Of a DNA stretch of 64,000 nucleotides, positions 44,500 through 55,199 are shown piece by piece. A program made the position numbers and the translations under genes. The DNA lies in contig OY829330.1 of the NCBI GenBank assembly GCA_963691655.1, positions 3,802,593 to 3,866,592 on the forward strand, written 5' to 3'. The notes under the pieces are model-generated. The model did not search any database and had not been told where the DNA came from. It was given only the letters and a program-made list of their open reading frames with translations. Positions within the stretch are counted from its first letter, which is position 1. Each line of letters starts with the position of its first letter. Source of the stretch: Toxonevra muliebris (Eukaryota; Arthropoda; Insecta; Diptera; Pallopteridae).

Positions 44500-47044
44500 C
44501 CCATCATACGCGCCTGGTTCTTTTTTGAACCAACAAATTTGATATCAATTATTTTTCTTAAAAAATATTTTATTTTTAAATATTATTTTACCAAAATATA
44601 ATTTGAAGTTTTGGGTTAAAAAATAATTTATTATCTTCCGCAAAAACTCTCGCTCTCCTTCCCCAAATGGGGGTTGAAAAAAATCACTTGTTTTGATCCT
44701 TTTTAAATTAATTATAATAAATAATTAGTAATAAAAATCCAAAATAAAAATCAGAAGTAAAAAGCGCAAAGACCAAACTAAAAACTTTCCTCCCTAGTTA
44801 AATACCCTCCCACAATCGCAGTTTACTTTTCGGTGGTTCTTTTTTGAACCATTGGCGCATATTCTACAATTGTGACAGCTGATTTCTCACAAGTTTTGGC
44901 GCTTTTTTTATTGGTGCAAAACAACGTGCTGAAATTTTCTTGTGTTTATATTTTTAAGAAATTAGTTTATAAAAAAAATTAAATAGTGCTCAATAAAATA
45001 AAGTAAGTTTAATGTGTGGTAGCATTTTTGTTTTGTTACTTATTGTGCTTTTATAAGAAAAATGGCTCGCAGACGCTTTAACGATGGCAGAAATTTTGAT
45101 GGAGCTGAATATCGATGTAGGCATGGGCGAAGATTAACGATTGGGAGAAGCATCATCTGCACTCACTAATGATACCAATGTTATATATGTTCCACCGGAC
45201 ACAGTCGACGCTATCAGCGATGAGAAATGTTTAGACGACGATGAGATGTTCGAAGATGTGGACCCGCGGAAAGAAATCGCTGGTGAAGTGGAAATAGAGT
45301 ATATGCCTGCAGATGACGATGCAGCAGATTTGACTACTTATGGCGCAGATAATATAAGTCCATCCACCTCCTCATCGCATGCTAATAAGCGCAACGAAAC
45401 TTCCAACTCTTTTCCTGCCGAAAATTTGACCTCGGCTGAATTTGGTCTACCGAAGTGGCGACGTACAAATAGAAACAATTTTAAGTTGAGTTACACAAAT
45501 GAAGAACTAGTTGAACCATTACTTAAAGCTTTGATCCAGAAATTAGCTGGCTGTTTGTTTACTCTTTTTCCGAATAAATATGATAGTAAGTGCTTTTCTT
45601 TCCTCAGGTGGCAAGTCTCCAATGGAACTGTTTCTGTACTTCTTCGATGATGAGGTTATAAAGTTGGTAATTGACAAAACAAATCTATACGCCTCGCAAA
45701 ACAATTCGGATTTCACTTGTAACGAAGTTGATAGGAAGAGATTTATAGGAGTTCTGCTCTTCTTTGGATATCACAATGTGCCAAAAACTTTACAGACAAT
45801 TGCACAATTGACGCAAGTGATCGATTCGCAAAAGTTAGATCACTACTAAGTACACTAAATAAAAAATACCAGCAGTTTGGAATTTTCGCTACCCATTTGC
45901 CAATCGGCGAGCAAATGATACCATACTATGGCCGACACAATTGCAAAATGTTCATACGAGGTAAGCCAATTCGTTTTGGCTTCAAATACTGGTGTCTCTG
46001 TTCGTCTGATGGATATCTTTTCAATACCGCACCGTATGCTGGTGCCTCGACACCGTACGACAAGAAGGTAGGATTAGGTGCAAGTGTCGTTCTTGATCTT
46101 TTGAAGTGCGTACCAAATCCAGACATGCACGATGTATTCTTTGATAATTTCTCACTTCATACTATTTGTTGTGCCTTCTGAGTGAAAAACAATTTCGAGC
46201 AACTGGAACGGTTCGCTCAAATCGAATATGTAACGTTAACGACACTCTTAGATCTGGAAAAAATTTACATATGTATAACTATGATCATGCGTTTGACCTA
46301 AAGAATAAAATCTTAGTTGTGCGATGGCATGATAATTCGGAGGTAACACTGGCAACAAACAACGTCAAACTTGAACCAATACGTCTGGCAAACCGTTATG
46401 ATCGTAAGGAGAAAAAGAAGCTCAGTGTTCCGCAGGCAAATGTAATTACTCAGTACAACAAGCATATGGGAGGAGTTGATTTGCACGAAAATGCCGTAGC
46501 AAATTATCGCGTTGCAGTTAGAGGGAAAAAGTGGTGGTGGCCGTTGTGGGTCAATGCAGTAAATGCTTGGAAGTTGCATCGCCTTATATCCTATGAAGAA
46601 AACCAAAAGCCTTTGACTCAACTTCTCTTCAAAGACGAAATTGCTAGAAATCTCATGTTAGCTAGTAAACCAGATACTGAGGATGAAGTGGAAGATGATA
46701 TCGACGCCAATGAAGAATGCGAAAGACCAAGAACTTTGCCAAGAGCCAATGTACGAACTCACGTCGTTGAGAAAGCATCATACGATAAAAAGCGGCGCTG
46801 TAAAATATGTCACAAGCACACCTTTCATACGCGCAAAAAATGCAATGTCTACTTGCATATCAAATGTTTCAGTGCTTACCATGAGTAATTATAACACTCT
46901 CCAATAAAATATAATCAAATATATGCTTTTCCTAAGCAACTAAATACAATTCTGTTTTTCTTTTTCTTCACTTTTCACAGAAATTTTATAGGTAAACTTT
47001 GCTTAAGCGCAAATGGTTCATTTATGAACCACCTTATTCTGGGG
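44500..47044 (+). mobile_element. piggyBac-family element
   Basis: The left end follows TTAA (44496-44499) and reads CCCATCATACGCGCC, then the palindrome GGTTCTTTTTTGAACC. The right end, read inward, is CCCCAGAATAAGG then GGTTCATAAATGAACC. The same palindrome recurs internally at about 44837. The right flank is AAAT rather than TTAA, so that side has mutated or been rearranged. A broken transposase fills most of the unit. Confidence 0.65.
45062..46888 (+). pseudogene. piggyBac-type transposase, broken
   Basis: The ATG at 45062 opens a 35-codon frame, which shifts into an acidic N-terminal frame (45141 on: EKCLDDDEMFEDVDPRKE), then shifts near 45590 to GGKSPMELFLYFFDDEVIKL and FIGVLLFFGYHNVPK. 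A deletion after 45849 removes a stretch before PIGEQMIPYYGRH (45900). There the first catalytic Asp of the family (DEQM) is Gly. The second Asp is kept in DVFFDNFSLHT (about 46145), and the third in MGGVDLHEN (46468). The C-terminus keeps the Cys-rich zinc-binding end (CKICHKHTFHTRKKC, IKCFSAYHE). Cut-and-paste at TTAA is the family's activity; this copy is dead. Confidence 0.85.
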
Positions 47045-47346
47045 AAATGGAAAATGCACTCTACGAGCACGCTCTGACAACTCTGATTTAATTTTAAAAC
47101 GCATATAGCACGAACTGTCAGAGTACAGCTATTTAAGTTTTTTTTCAACAAATTTTTTTTCAATCGTTTTGATTTTTTTTGTGTGCAAAATTAGTGTTAA
47201 GTTATGTTTTTTAGTGTTATAACTTTGTAATAATTGTTTTTAAAAATAACGGTTATATGTACGAAAAAGATTTATTCTTATGTACTTCTATTTCTTAAAT
47301 AAAATAAAAAAAAAATAAAACGGATAAATTAATTATTCTGAGCCCT
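47045..47346 (-). repeat. CTCTGAGC-rich MITE, inverted copy right of piggyBac
   Basis: On -, AAGGGCTCAGAATAATTAAT and, after an AT-rich insertion of about 140 bp, ATCAAAACGATTG, CGTTTTAAAATTAAATCAGA and GTTGTCAGAGCGTGCTCGTA. This matches the 61.1-kb copy in reverse orientation and mirrors the copy on the left of the piggyBac. Confidence 0.65.
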
Positions 47347-47359
47347 TGTAGCCCAGTCG

Positions 47360-47500
47360 GTAGAGTAAAAAATGCACCAAAAGTTCATAAAAATTCTTAA
47401 CTGCGATTTTTTTTCAGTAATTGTTAGTGGGGGTATGATAGATAGAAAAACCACAAAAATCAGTTCTGGGGTTGCAGAGCGACCCCCCCCTTTGCTGAAA
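47360..47500 (+). repeat. repeat X, copy right of piggyBac
   Basis: GTAGAGTAAAAAATGCACCA, AAAGTTCATAAAA and ATGATAGATAGAAAAACCAC are the reverse complement of 43295-43515. Confidence 0.6.
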
Positions 47501-47802
47501 AAAGCCTTTTTGTACTAATAACTGGTTAATCGTTGGAGATATCAAAAAATTATCCTTTTGATGTGTTAACATTTCAGCTCACGGTATGGGCAAAATTTCA
47601 AATGTGTAAAATGTAAGAATAACTGTAACGTAAGATGTAAGATAGCTGTAACGTCCAGTTCCCCTCTCGCTCACACTACTGCGCGGCATGACTGTGCTAC
47701 TCTAAACAACAAAGAGAAGAGAAGAAGAGAGGGAGAAATTAAAATACGAGCGGAGTTTGTTTGTTTATGTTTCGATCAATTTACTCACACATATATGCAC
47801 AT

Positions 47803-48847
47803 CAGGGATGCCAACTCATTTTTTCTTTCCCCCCGATAGCTCTCGAGAAATTCCCCGATTTTCGATCGAATTCCCTGCATCGATATAATTTCATATTATA
47901 ATAACGCGACACGCACTTTCCATATAAACATTTACAAAAACGAAAAATTACCTTAAATTGACCTCAATGAGTAATATATTAAGGCGACCCTGAACTTTCT
48001 CGGTCCAAAACTTAACGAATTTTTACGGAACTGGTAGATTAATAGAAATGCACTTTCTGACTCCGGAATTCTTTTGGCACAGGGGAGATTTCACTTCAAG
48101 GGAATCCGCTCTCAAAATCGATCCGGCTCAAGCTTGTACAAAGTTCAATCCTATTGGGTTGTAGTTGTCAAATCAAATTTGAACGTGGGGTGTTTCGAGT
48201 TACTAGACGTACGTTTTGATAGATAAATAAGCCTCAGCCCACTTTTCGATATTAAAGTTCTCAAAGGAGAGGACATGGGCTCTCTTTTGACTCAAATAAA
48301 AAATGGCAAAACCTTGTTGTGAGAAAAACGGATTCAAAGTTTTGACGTTTGGTTTCTAACATATAAAATATATTTCATCTTCTTTAAGATGGCTGATCGT
48401 AATTTTTAAGCTTACAGATTAGTCAGCAAGGATTAAGAGTTATTAATCAGGAGGTACTGGACTAACACATAGCTTTCTGAACGGTCGAAGCGCCGCGCGA
48501 CTGTTTTGGCCTGACTGACACTCGGCGCTATAATCGTCTATATCTACCAAAGCACTCCGCGTCTCTCTCTGAAATGTTCACAAAATACTTTCGAAATATA
48601 ATACTTTCAAGTAGCACTCTTTTTTAAAAATCGATTTCTCCAAACCAATGAATCGAAGGGCCCACTTAAGAAAAGACGAAGATTTTAAAACCCAAAATAT
48701 GAAATATTGCGTAAGTTAAACGTTTTACATTACATACAATTTGACAAAAAATATCATACAGACTAAAAGCTGAACGACTTCAAATTCCCCGCAAAAAACA
48801 GCTCATTCCCCGCACCCTGTAAAATTCCCCGCAAGTTTACATCGCTG
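47803..48847. mobile_element. hAT-type non-autonomous element, 8-bp target duplication
   Basis: ATGCACAT (47795-47802 and 48848-48855) flanks 1045 bp beginning CAGGGATGCCAACTC and ending AGTTTACATCGCTG. The inverted ends fit CAG.GATG..AACT. Both ends carry runs of ATTCCCCG (left about 47850-47876, right about 48780-48830), which may be subterminal binding sites. No open frame of note. Confidence 0.85.
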
Positions 48848-49130
48848 ATGCACATACGAAAACAAAATGTGTGTGTACATTTATTCGTGGCAAAATTATT
48901 CGTTGGTGTTAAACGTGTGGAGATCGACTATACCATGCTAGTAGAGAAGTCGCCGTAGCAAACAGGCGTTTAATAGGTTTTGCATTCGGTTTGTTAGATT
49001 GAATTAAAATTAAATATATTTTACAATATAAAAACAATAAAAAATGATAAGTACTTAATAAAGAATCTAGGTTTCAATAAATGTATTAAAAAAATTTAGT
49101 GATAATGATAGAAAGCCACGGCATTATATA

Positions 49131-50213
49131 CAGGGTGACAATTGTAAAGTGACGCAAGTTTAATACTCTGCAGCAAGCTTTGCCATTTACCGTTACTTTA
49201 ATTTAAAAAGCAAATTCATTCATCATTGGCTTTGCTTTTAATTTCATTTGAATTTTTGTTATTACATTTTGAAATATCCATAAAAATGGACAAGGAAAAT
49301 ATTCGTCGTGAAATTATGAAATTTCATTTAGCAAATTATAGTAGCCGTCAAATTGCAAAGGCTTTAAATTTGTCAAGTCGTACGGTAGCTTAATCTTAAG
49401 CCGTACAACCTCCGAAAAGCTCAAGATCTGACACAAAGAAAGAAATATTTGCGACTGCAAAGATGCAAGGCGTTCCTCCGTGTTAAAAAATGTTGAAAAT
49501 ATCTTGTTTACAGATGAAAAAATTTTCACGGTTGAACAACATTTCAATGCGCAAAATGACCGAATGTGGCTAACATCATCATCGCAACAAAATAGGACTG
49601 TTGGCCGAGTTCAAAAGCCAGCTTCCGTTATGGTATGGGCTGGAGTTTCCGCTAATGCCAGAATTCCTCTAATATTCGTTGAAGAGGGTGTTAAAATTGA
49701 CCAGGTTGTTTATTGGAGCATTTTAAATGAACATGTTCTTTCCTGGGCCCAAGATACATTTGGAAATGAAAACTGGACTTTCCAGCAAGATTCTGCACCT
49801 TCCCACATGGCAAAATTAACGCAAACATGGATAAAAGACAATTTTTCTGGATTCATAACATCTCAAGAATGGCCACCATACTCCCCAGACTTGAATCCAA
49901 TGGACTACTCCATTTGGAGTATTTTAGAGAGTAAGGCTTGTGCATCTCAACACCACAGTCTGGAGTCGCTGACAAATTCATTAGAGAAAGCCTGGACTGA
50001 AATTGATCAGGAAGTCCTGCGGAGAACAGTCCTACGATTTCGGGATCGATTGAAGGCATGTGTTCTGGCTAAAGGAGGTTATATTGAATGAGGTGGGGTT
50101 CAAATGAATGCTTATATATTCAGCAATGTTAACACTTAATTGTACTTAATGGAAGTACGTCCTTTTGAAAATAACTGCTGAAATGTGTGCGTCGCTTTAC
50201 GATTGTCACCCTG
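49131..50213 (+). mobile_element. mariner (maT-type) element, internally deleted
   Basis: The ends CAGGGTGACAATTGTAAAGT (left) and, read inward from the right, CAGGGTGACAATCGTAAAGC form inverted repeats next to a TA on each side. The unit is 1083 bp, against about 1.3 kb expected for a full copy. It lies inside composite repeat copy A. Confidence 0.9.
49286..50091 (+). pseudogene. mariner-family transposase, DD37D
   Basis: The ATG at 49286 gives KENIRREIMKFHLANYSSRQ and a helix-turn-helix start (IAKALNLSSRTV), then a stop. The next family match is YNLRKAQDLTQRKKYLRL (from about 49398), so roughly 60-80 residues of the DNA-binding region are missing. After a frameshift near 49480 the catalytic part is open to 50091: LFTDEKIFTVEQHF (first D), WTFQQDSAPSHMAKL (second D) and PPYSPDLNPMDYSIWSILE, whose D lies 37 residues after the second one. 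DD37D is the signature of the maT group of Tc1/mariner. The catalytic domain looks intact; the N-terminus is not. Confidence 0.88.
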
Positions 50214-50356
50214 TATATTTGTACATTAGAAAGGCAACACTTTTTTGTCTATGTAGATAGCAAAAATGTTACACAGAAAAAATCAAACTTATTTATTATA
50301 AAATCACGTATTTACTTTACTTTTACTTTCTAAGGTTAAATGCGGAAAGCACTTAT

Positions 50357-50431
50357 CGTCGCCTGCGAATTGATTTGGCGCATGTGTGTACAATTCATAT
50401 ACCTATACGACAAATCAATTCTCAGGCGACG
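50357..50431. repeat. short hairpin, copy 2 of 3
   Basis: CGTCGCCTGCGAATTGATTT then GGCGCAT (50357-50383) faces ATACGACAAATCAATTCTCA then GGCGACG (50405-50431); three mismatches in 27. Confidence 0.7.
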
Positions 50432-50475
50432 TTATGTAAAATTTTCACATCTAATAAAATTTCAAATTGACAAAA

Positions 50476-52055
50476 ATTGGCGATCTTTAATTTGCTGATA
50501 AAATCGCTAAATGTAAATTTTTTTTATTTCTAACTTTTACAGGATTTTCAGAAGTAATGTCTTGAACTAAAAGAAAACAAATTTAATAGCCAGCACCAAC
50601 ATAACCACAGCTTTAGGCTGTGGTTACATTGTGAGTATGCTCGGCGAACACCATGAAATTGTTGTTGCACCGAACACAAAGAGATAGTCTGCATTCATTT
50701 TCACACCGAACACGATACGCTCGGTGTATTGTACACCGAGCACGCCGAGTATTCAGGGTGGCAATGAGTTATTTCACAAAACAGTCTCATTGCATATAAA
50801 ACAGTACTAAACAAACGAGTATATTTTGACAAAAAACAACTCTGCAACGAGCTGAATGTAACCACCTTGACTGAGCACGGGAGAAAATGTTTTGTGTTCG
50901 TCGAACACCAAGCACCAATATGACCAGGCGCTTAGCACACATCCTATTATACGTTTTGAGACCTTTTCTGTTTATTTAAACACCTATATGGCAACACTGA
51001 TGATGAACTGCCATTTAATTCATTAGAATTTGGTGGAAAATGAAGAGCTAAAATATTTGCAAGGCGAGGCGAAAATGTTTCAAATTTTCAGCTTTTATGA
51101 GAACTGGTTGCTTATTTTTTAGCCGGTTGTTTTGAAACTTTTAGAAACTAATTTCTTACCGAAAAAATTATGTGTGCAAAAATTTGATTTATTTCGATGT
51201 AAAACAAGGGTACCACTTTCCATACAAATTTTTAACTTTTTGGGGATTTTTGACGGTTTTTTGTATGGGAGGTATGTATAAAATTATTTTTTTCTGCAAA
51301 TAAATGTCAGATTCAGTTTTTTCATGTCAAAAAACCCCTCGATACCAATTTTCAGCGCAATAAGAAGAAGAACATGTAACTTCGTAGTATACCCTCAAAC
51401 CAAAACTTCAAAAAAGCAACTTGTATGAAACGCTGCTGATAGGGGGAAAAACGGTTATCACTACTAAATTCCTGCTACAACATTTTTTTTTTAAATTCGA
51501 GCACAGTGTAATGACCGCTTTATGATTTATGCTATTGTTCGAAATAGGTGAAACACGTTCTATGCAAGATGCTTTTAAATCAGATGATACAAAAATTGTA
51601 TCTAAGATACGAGAATTATCGTTTACAATATAGTAAATTTGTTTGAATCCATAATATAATAATAATATAATAACTGGGGCTATTTTTTTTTTTTTTGCTC
51701 AAGAAATCTCTTTATGAAAAAACAAATGTCGAAAGAGCACCAAACTACTCGTTGGTGTTTGTTTTGTTATTTGTGTATGCAGATAATTCTGAGAGATGCC
51801 GTTACTCATGTCTTCTCTCTCTCGTATTTGCTTTTTACTCCCGCTTAAGCAATGATTTTTACAACGATGAATGCAATGCTTTGTTCAATGAGTGAATTTT
51901 AAAGAACTTCCGACGGCAATATTTTGGAATTAGCCAACCGATTTTATATCTGATAATTTTTGGCTAACCTACTCGTCAAGCTCTTTAAATTGATATATAA
52001 TAATAGTGTAGCACTTTTGGATCTTCTTTAATAAAAATGTAGTTACACTAATAAA
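50476..52055. other. no gene; repeat-like stretch at 50595-50945
   Basis: Near 50603-50627 ACCACAGCTTTAGGCTGTGGT folds on itself. GAACACC and GAGCACG words recur on both strands up to 50945 (GGCGAACACCATG against TTCGTCGAACACCAAG), suggesting an old MITE. A 66-codon frame at 51695 has no motif. Confidence 0.35.
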
Positions 52056-52269
52056 TGTATACAGGCAGGTTCTAGAAACCGAGTGAAAGTGAAATTGAAA
52101 GTGAATTTCAAACCGAGTGAAATTATTTTTCATGTTCTAGAAACCGAGTGATTTCAATTTCACTGTTCATTTTCCAACTCGTTTTAATTTCACTGCAAAA
52201 TGAATTTTCAATCAGCTGTTTGCTGTCAAATAATTAAAAAAGGAAAAAAGAATTGTGAAAGTTAGCAAA

Positions 52270-53442
52270 ATGAGTGCATTAATTGTATTTGCGATGGAAA
52301 TTGATAGAAATGAGAGTCACAAAAAAGAAAAAATTAAAAGAAAAATTTTGCGTGACCATTGTAACCCTTTGGAAATGGGAGAAACAGCGTAAGTGGCTAA
52401 AAAGCACTAAGTGAAACCCGAATTGATTAATGAATTTTCTTTAGGTTCAAGGCGTACTACAGGGTCAATAAAGAAGCTTTTCTTATGCTACTGGATGTTG
52501 TAGCACCGCGCCTAAAGGTATCATCCATACCAGCTAATATACAACTAGCTGCAACGTTAAGGTTTCTGGCAGAAGGTGGATTCCAAAAAGCAGTGGGAAA
52601 AGACAGTGATGTTGCTTTGGGACGGAGTACCGTCTCAAAAATATTAAGCTGCATCCTTGGAATATTAGAAAAGCGAATTTGCGAGCCATGGATAAGTTTG
52701 AATATGACGGAGAGTGAGCGAAATCAGTCGAAGCGGCATTTTCTGCAAAACTTCCAAATTCCGGGCGTCATAGGCTGCGTTGACGGCACGCACGTAAGGA
52801 TAACAAAACCGCATCGTGACCACACGTTATTTTATAACAGAAAGGGATATTTCAGCGTTAATGCAATGATTGCAAGTACTTTGAATTTTTAAGTGAAGTG
52901 TTAGTGAGTAATATTTGTTTGATCATTTGCAGATATGTGATTATGAAATGGTGATCAGAGCTGTTGATAGCCGTCGCCCTGGTTCGAGCCACGACTCATT
53001 GATATGGAGCGTAAGCAAGTCTCGCGGCTATTTCGAAAGCTTGTTCGAACGTGGCGAGCGTGGAATCTGGCTACTGGGAGATGCTGGGTATCCTCTTGAG
53101 CCGTTTTTATTGACGCCGTACAGGGACCCGCAAATCGGTACACCGCAGCACACATTTAACGGCAATCATTCGTCTGCGCGTAATGTCGTTGAAAGAACGA
53201 TCGGCATACTCAAAAGTCGCTTTAGATGTTTGGCACGCTTGCTGCAATACCAGCCAAAAAAAGTAGTGCAAATTATAAATGTCTGTTGTGCCCTGCACAA
53301 CATCTGTATACACTACAAAGTTCAGGATGCAAATTTATTGGGTTACGTTAGCGATGAAAGTGATGAAGAATCTGAATTTATCGATTATACAGCTAGTGGA
53401 GAAGCAAACAATATAAGAGATGACATTGCAAACCGTCTTTAA
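52270..53442 (+). CDS. Harbinger (HARBI1-like) transposase, three exons
   Basis: Exons 52270-52388, 52445-52871 and 52933-53442 join in frame to 351 residues, the usual size. Exon 1 has KRKILRDHCNPLEM. Exon 2 begins after GTAAGT...TTTAG with AFKAYYRVNKEAFLML and contains GVIGCVDGTHVRITKPH (first catalytic D) and YFSVNAMI. The second intron (52872-52932) starts GCAAGT and ends GCAG, a GC-AG intron; this is the only joining that keeps the family match NAMI|ICDYEMVIRAVDSRRPG. Exon 3 has SRRPGSSHDSLIW, LLGDAGYPLEPFLLTPY (second D), NVVERTIGILKSRFRCLARL (E) and CCALHNICIHY. The enzyme cuts at TWA/TNA-like targets with its Myb-like partner. The start is the first ATG before the conserved block. Confidence 0.9.
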
Positions 53443-53716
53443 ACAAATTAAGTACTTATATGTACATATAAAAAAAAATACATGAATTTTTTCTCTATAT
53501 TTTTGTTTAATTTTTCATTTTTTAAAAAATTTGAGATCAGTTAATATGCATATACATAGATTAATCTATGTGCATATATAAGTATAAAAGTAAGCAACAT
53601 TTCTAAGCATAAAAAATTCATATAAAAACAAAAAAATATTTACATAAAAACAAAAACATAAAAAATTCACATAGAAACAAAAAAAAAACTATTATGTCCT
53701 TAGAGGAAATTTCACA

Positions 53717-54615
53717 TTACTTTTTTTTTTTTTGGTTTAAACTTTGTTTGAAATCCAATTTTTTTTCTTTCAATTCTAATTCCTGTCTTTTCAAAAGGAT
53801 TTCGTCATGGCGAAGTTTTTCTATTCGGAGGTGGTGCCTTTTGTTTTGATCATTGCTTTCAATTAGCGCTGAAGTCAATTGCTTCATGGAATGATTCACT
53901 TCACTTATTTGGTTGCGAATTTCCTTCATGTACCGCAGATTTTCCTTACTTTCTTCGTGTTTTTCCTTCATTTTCTGCGCTATTGTTGTCATCGCACTTG
54001 TTTGTTCCTTTATATATTTCGTAATGGAATCATTGGCATTATATTCACGCCGACGTTTTCGTGGACCAACAGCTGCGGAAGAAGAAGCCCCAGCAGCAGA
54101 GGAACCGGTATTGTCAGGTGAAGCGCCACCACTAGAAGAAGCCACAGCACCAGAGGAAGCGGCAGCAGTAGAGGAAGCAGTTCTGGATGTGGAAGGTAGA
54201 TCCTCGGTGATATCTACACTGTTGTCGTCACAGGCAGAAGGAGCACCAAACTCCGTAGTTCCTGTTATGCCCTCAATAACAGTATAAATTCCACATATTT
54301 GTGCTATGGAGTCCTCAGTGTGAGAAAGAACGTGTTTGTTGAATGGGCCGCCGCTGGTCGCTCTGGCTTCGGAATTGTTGTGGGCAACTTTTTTGCGGAT
54401 AGCAGCTTTCCAATCCATCCACACCTGTTGATGTATATAAATAAGAACATGGTATTCAAAAATATGTGATTACCAATTACTTTTCTCCAACTAGACGTGT
54501 CTTTTTGCGGTGGACCATTGCTATTTAGATCCGTCGTCAACTCCTTCCAAAGCGCCTCCACTTTCACCTTATCGCCCTTGACAAATCCTCTAGCAATATC
54601 TTTATGTTTCTCCAT
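53717..54615 (-). CDS. Harbinger Myb/SANT-like DNA-binding protein, two exons
   Basis: Exon 1 (54615-54481) encodes MEKHKDIARGFVKGDKVKVE then ALWKELTTDLNSNGPPQKDT and SSWRK. The intron (54480-54425, GTAATT...CAACAG) joins it in phase 0 to VWMDWKAAIRKKVAHNN (exon 2, 54424-53717). Together 280 residues. The W...LW..L...SW..VW.DWK spacing is the trihelix/Myb-like domain of Harbinger accessory proteins (as in zeste-type and NAIF1 proteins), which bind the transposon ends and carry the transposase to the nucleus. The middle is Ser/Ala-rich, with a basic GPRKRRREYN stretch (possible nuclear signal). The C-terminus is a long K/E-rich coiled-coil-like helix ending in polylysine. Converges on the transposase with 274 bp between. 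Confidence 0.85.
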
Positions 54616-55199
54616 AAACTTTAGAAATAAAGCATCCTGCGCATAATTTTTGTGTTTTCCCCTTAAAATTTTTTTGTTTTTTAATTAAAATGGTTCCTTT
54701 TTTTAATTTAATTTTATTTTTTGTAAATTTACTTACATTTTTACCAAGTTTCTTTTTTTTCACGTTCCGCTGCTGAAGTGATTTCAAATCACTTTTTTTC
54801 AAGTGAATTCGGTTTCTAGAACACTCTAAACTAGTTAGAAATTCATTTCTAAGAACGAGTGAATTTGAACGAGTGAAAGTGAAACGTAGAACACTAAGAA
54901 GTGAAATAGAAGTGATTTCATTTCACTTTCACTCGGAAGTGAAATGCGGAACCTGCCTGATAGATAGGTTATAAACTATTGTTACGATCTAGCCAAAGAA
55001 TAGATAATACATAGAAGGCGCATCACGAACAAATTTATTTGCACAAAAATTTTGTTCTATGGAGCCATAACTGCCTCCAATTTACATTCAAAGTTCAGGT
55101 GTTCTCATAAAACCAACGTGTGGTTTAAATTATTTGTTTCTCTTTACTGTTGGCTTTGTTTAATGAGAGGGAGAAGTTTTGTGTTTTCTTTTTTTAATT

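Larger units (their letters stand above)
47530..50475 (+). mobile_element. composite repeat, copy A, interrupted twice
   Basis: The flanking thirds (47540-47802, 48848-49130, 50214-50475) are collinear with the uninterrupted copy at 55200-56045. Shared words are GCTCACGGTATGGGC, GCGCGGCATGACTGTGCTAC, TTTATTCGTGGCA, GTGGAGATCGACTATACCAT, AGAAGTCGCCGTAGCAAACA and GGTTAAATGCGGAAAGCACT. Two insertions account for the extra length: a hAT-type element at 47803-48847 and a mariner at 49131-50213. No transposase of its own is recognisable. It ends with the mobile hairpin. Confidence 0.7.
52062..54959. mobile_element. PIF/Harbinger element, structurally complete
   Basis: ATA (52059-52061 and 54960-54962) flanks 2898 bp with ends CAGGCAGGTTC. 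Next to both ends are clusters of GAGTGAAAGTGAAA and GTGATTTCA words in both orientations, likely transposase or Myb-protein binding sites (inference). It carries two convergent genes: a DDE transposase on + and a Myb/SANT-like protein on -, the standard gene pair of Harbinger. Neither has a visible stop or frameshift once introns are removed. Confidence 0.92.

Noticed and set aside
53879..54287. + strand frame rich in Glu/Ala/Pro (124 codons) as a gene
   Set aside because: It is the complement of the Ser/Ala-rich part of the Harbinger Myb-like protein.
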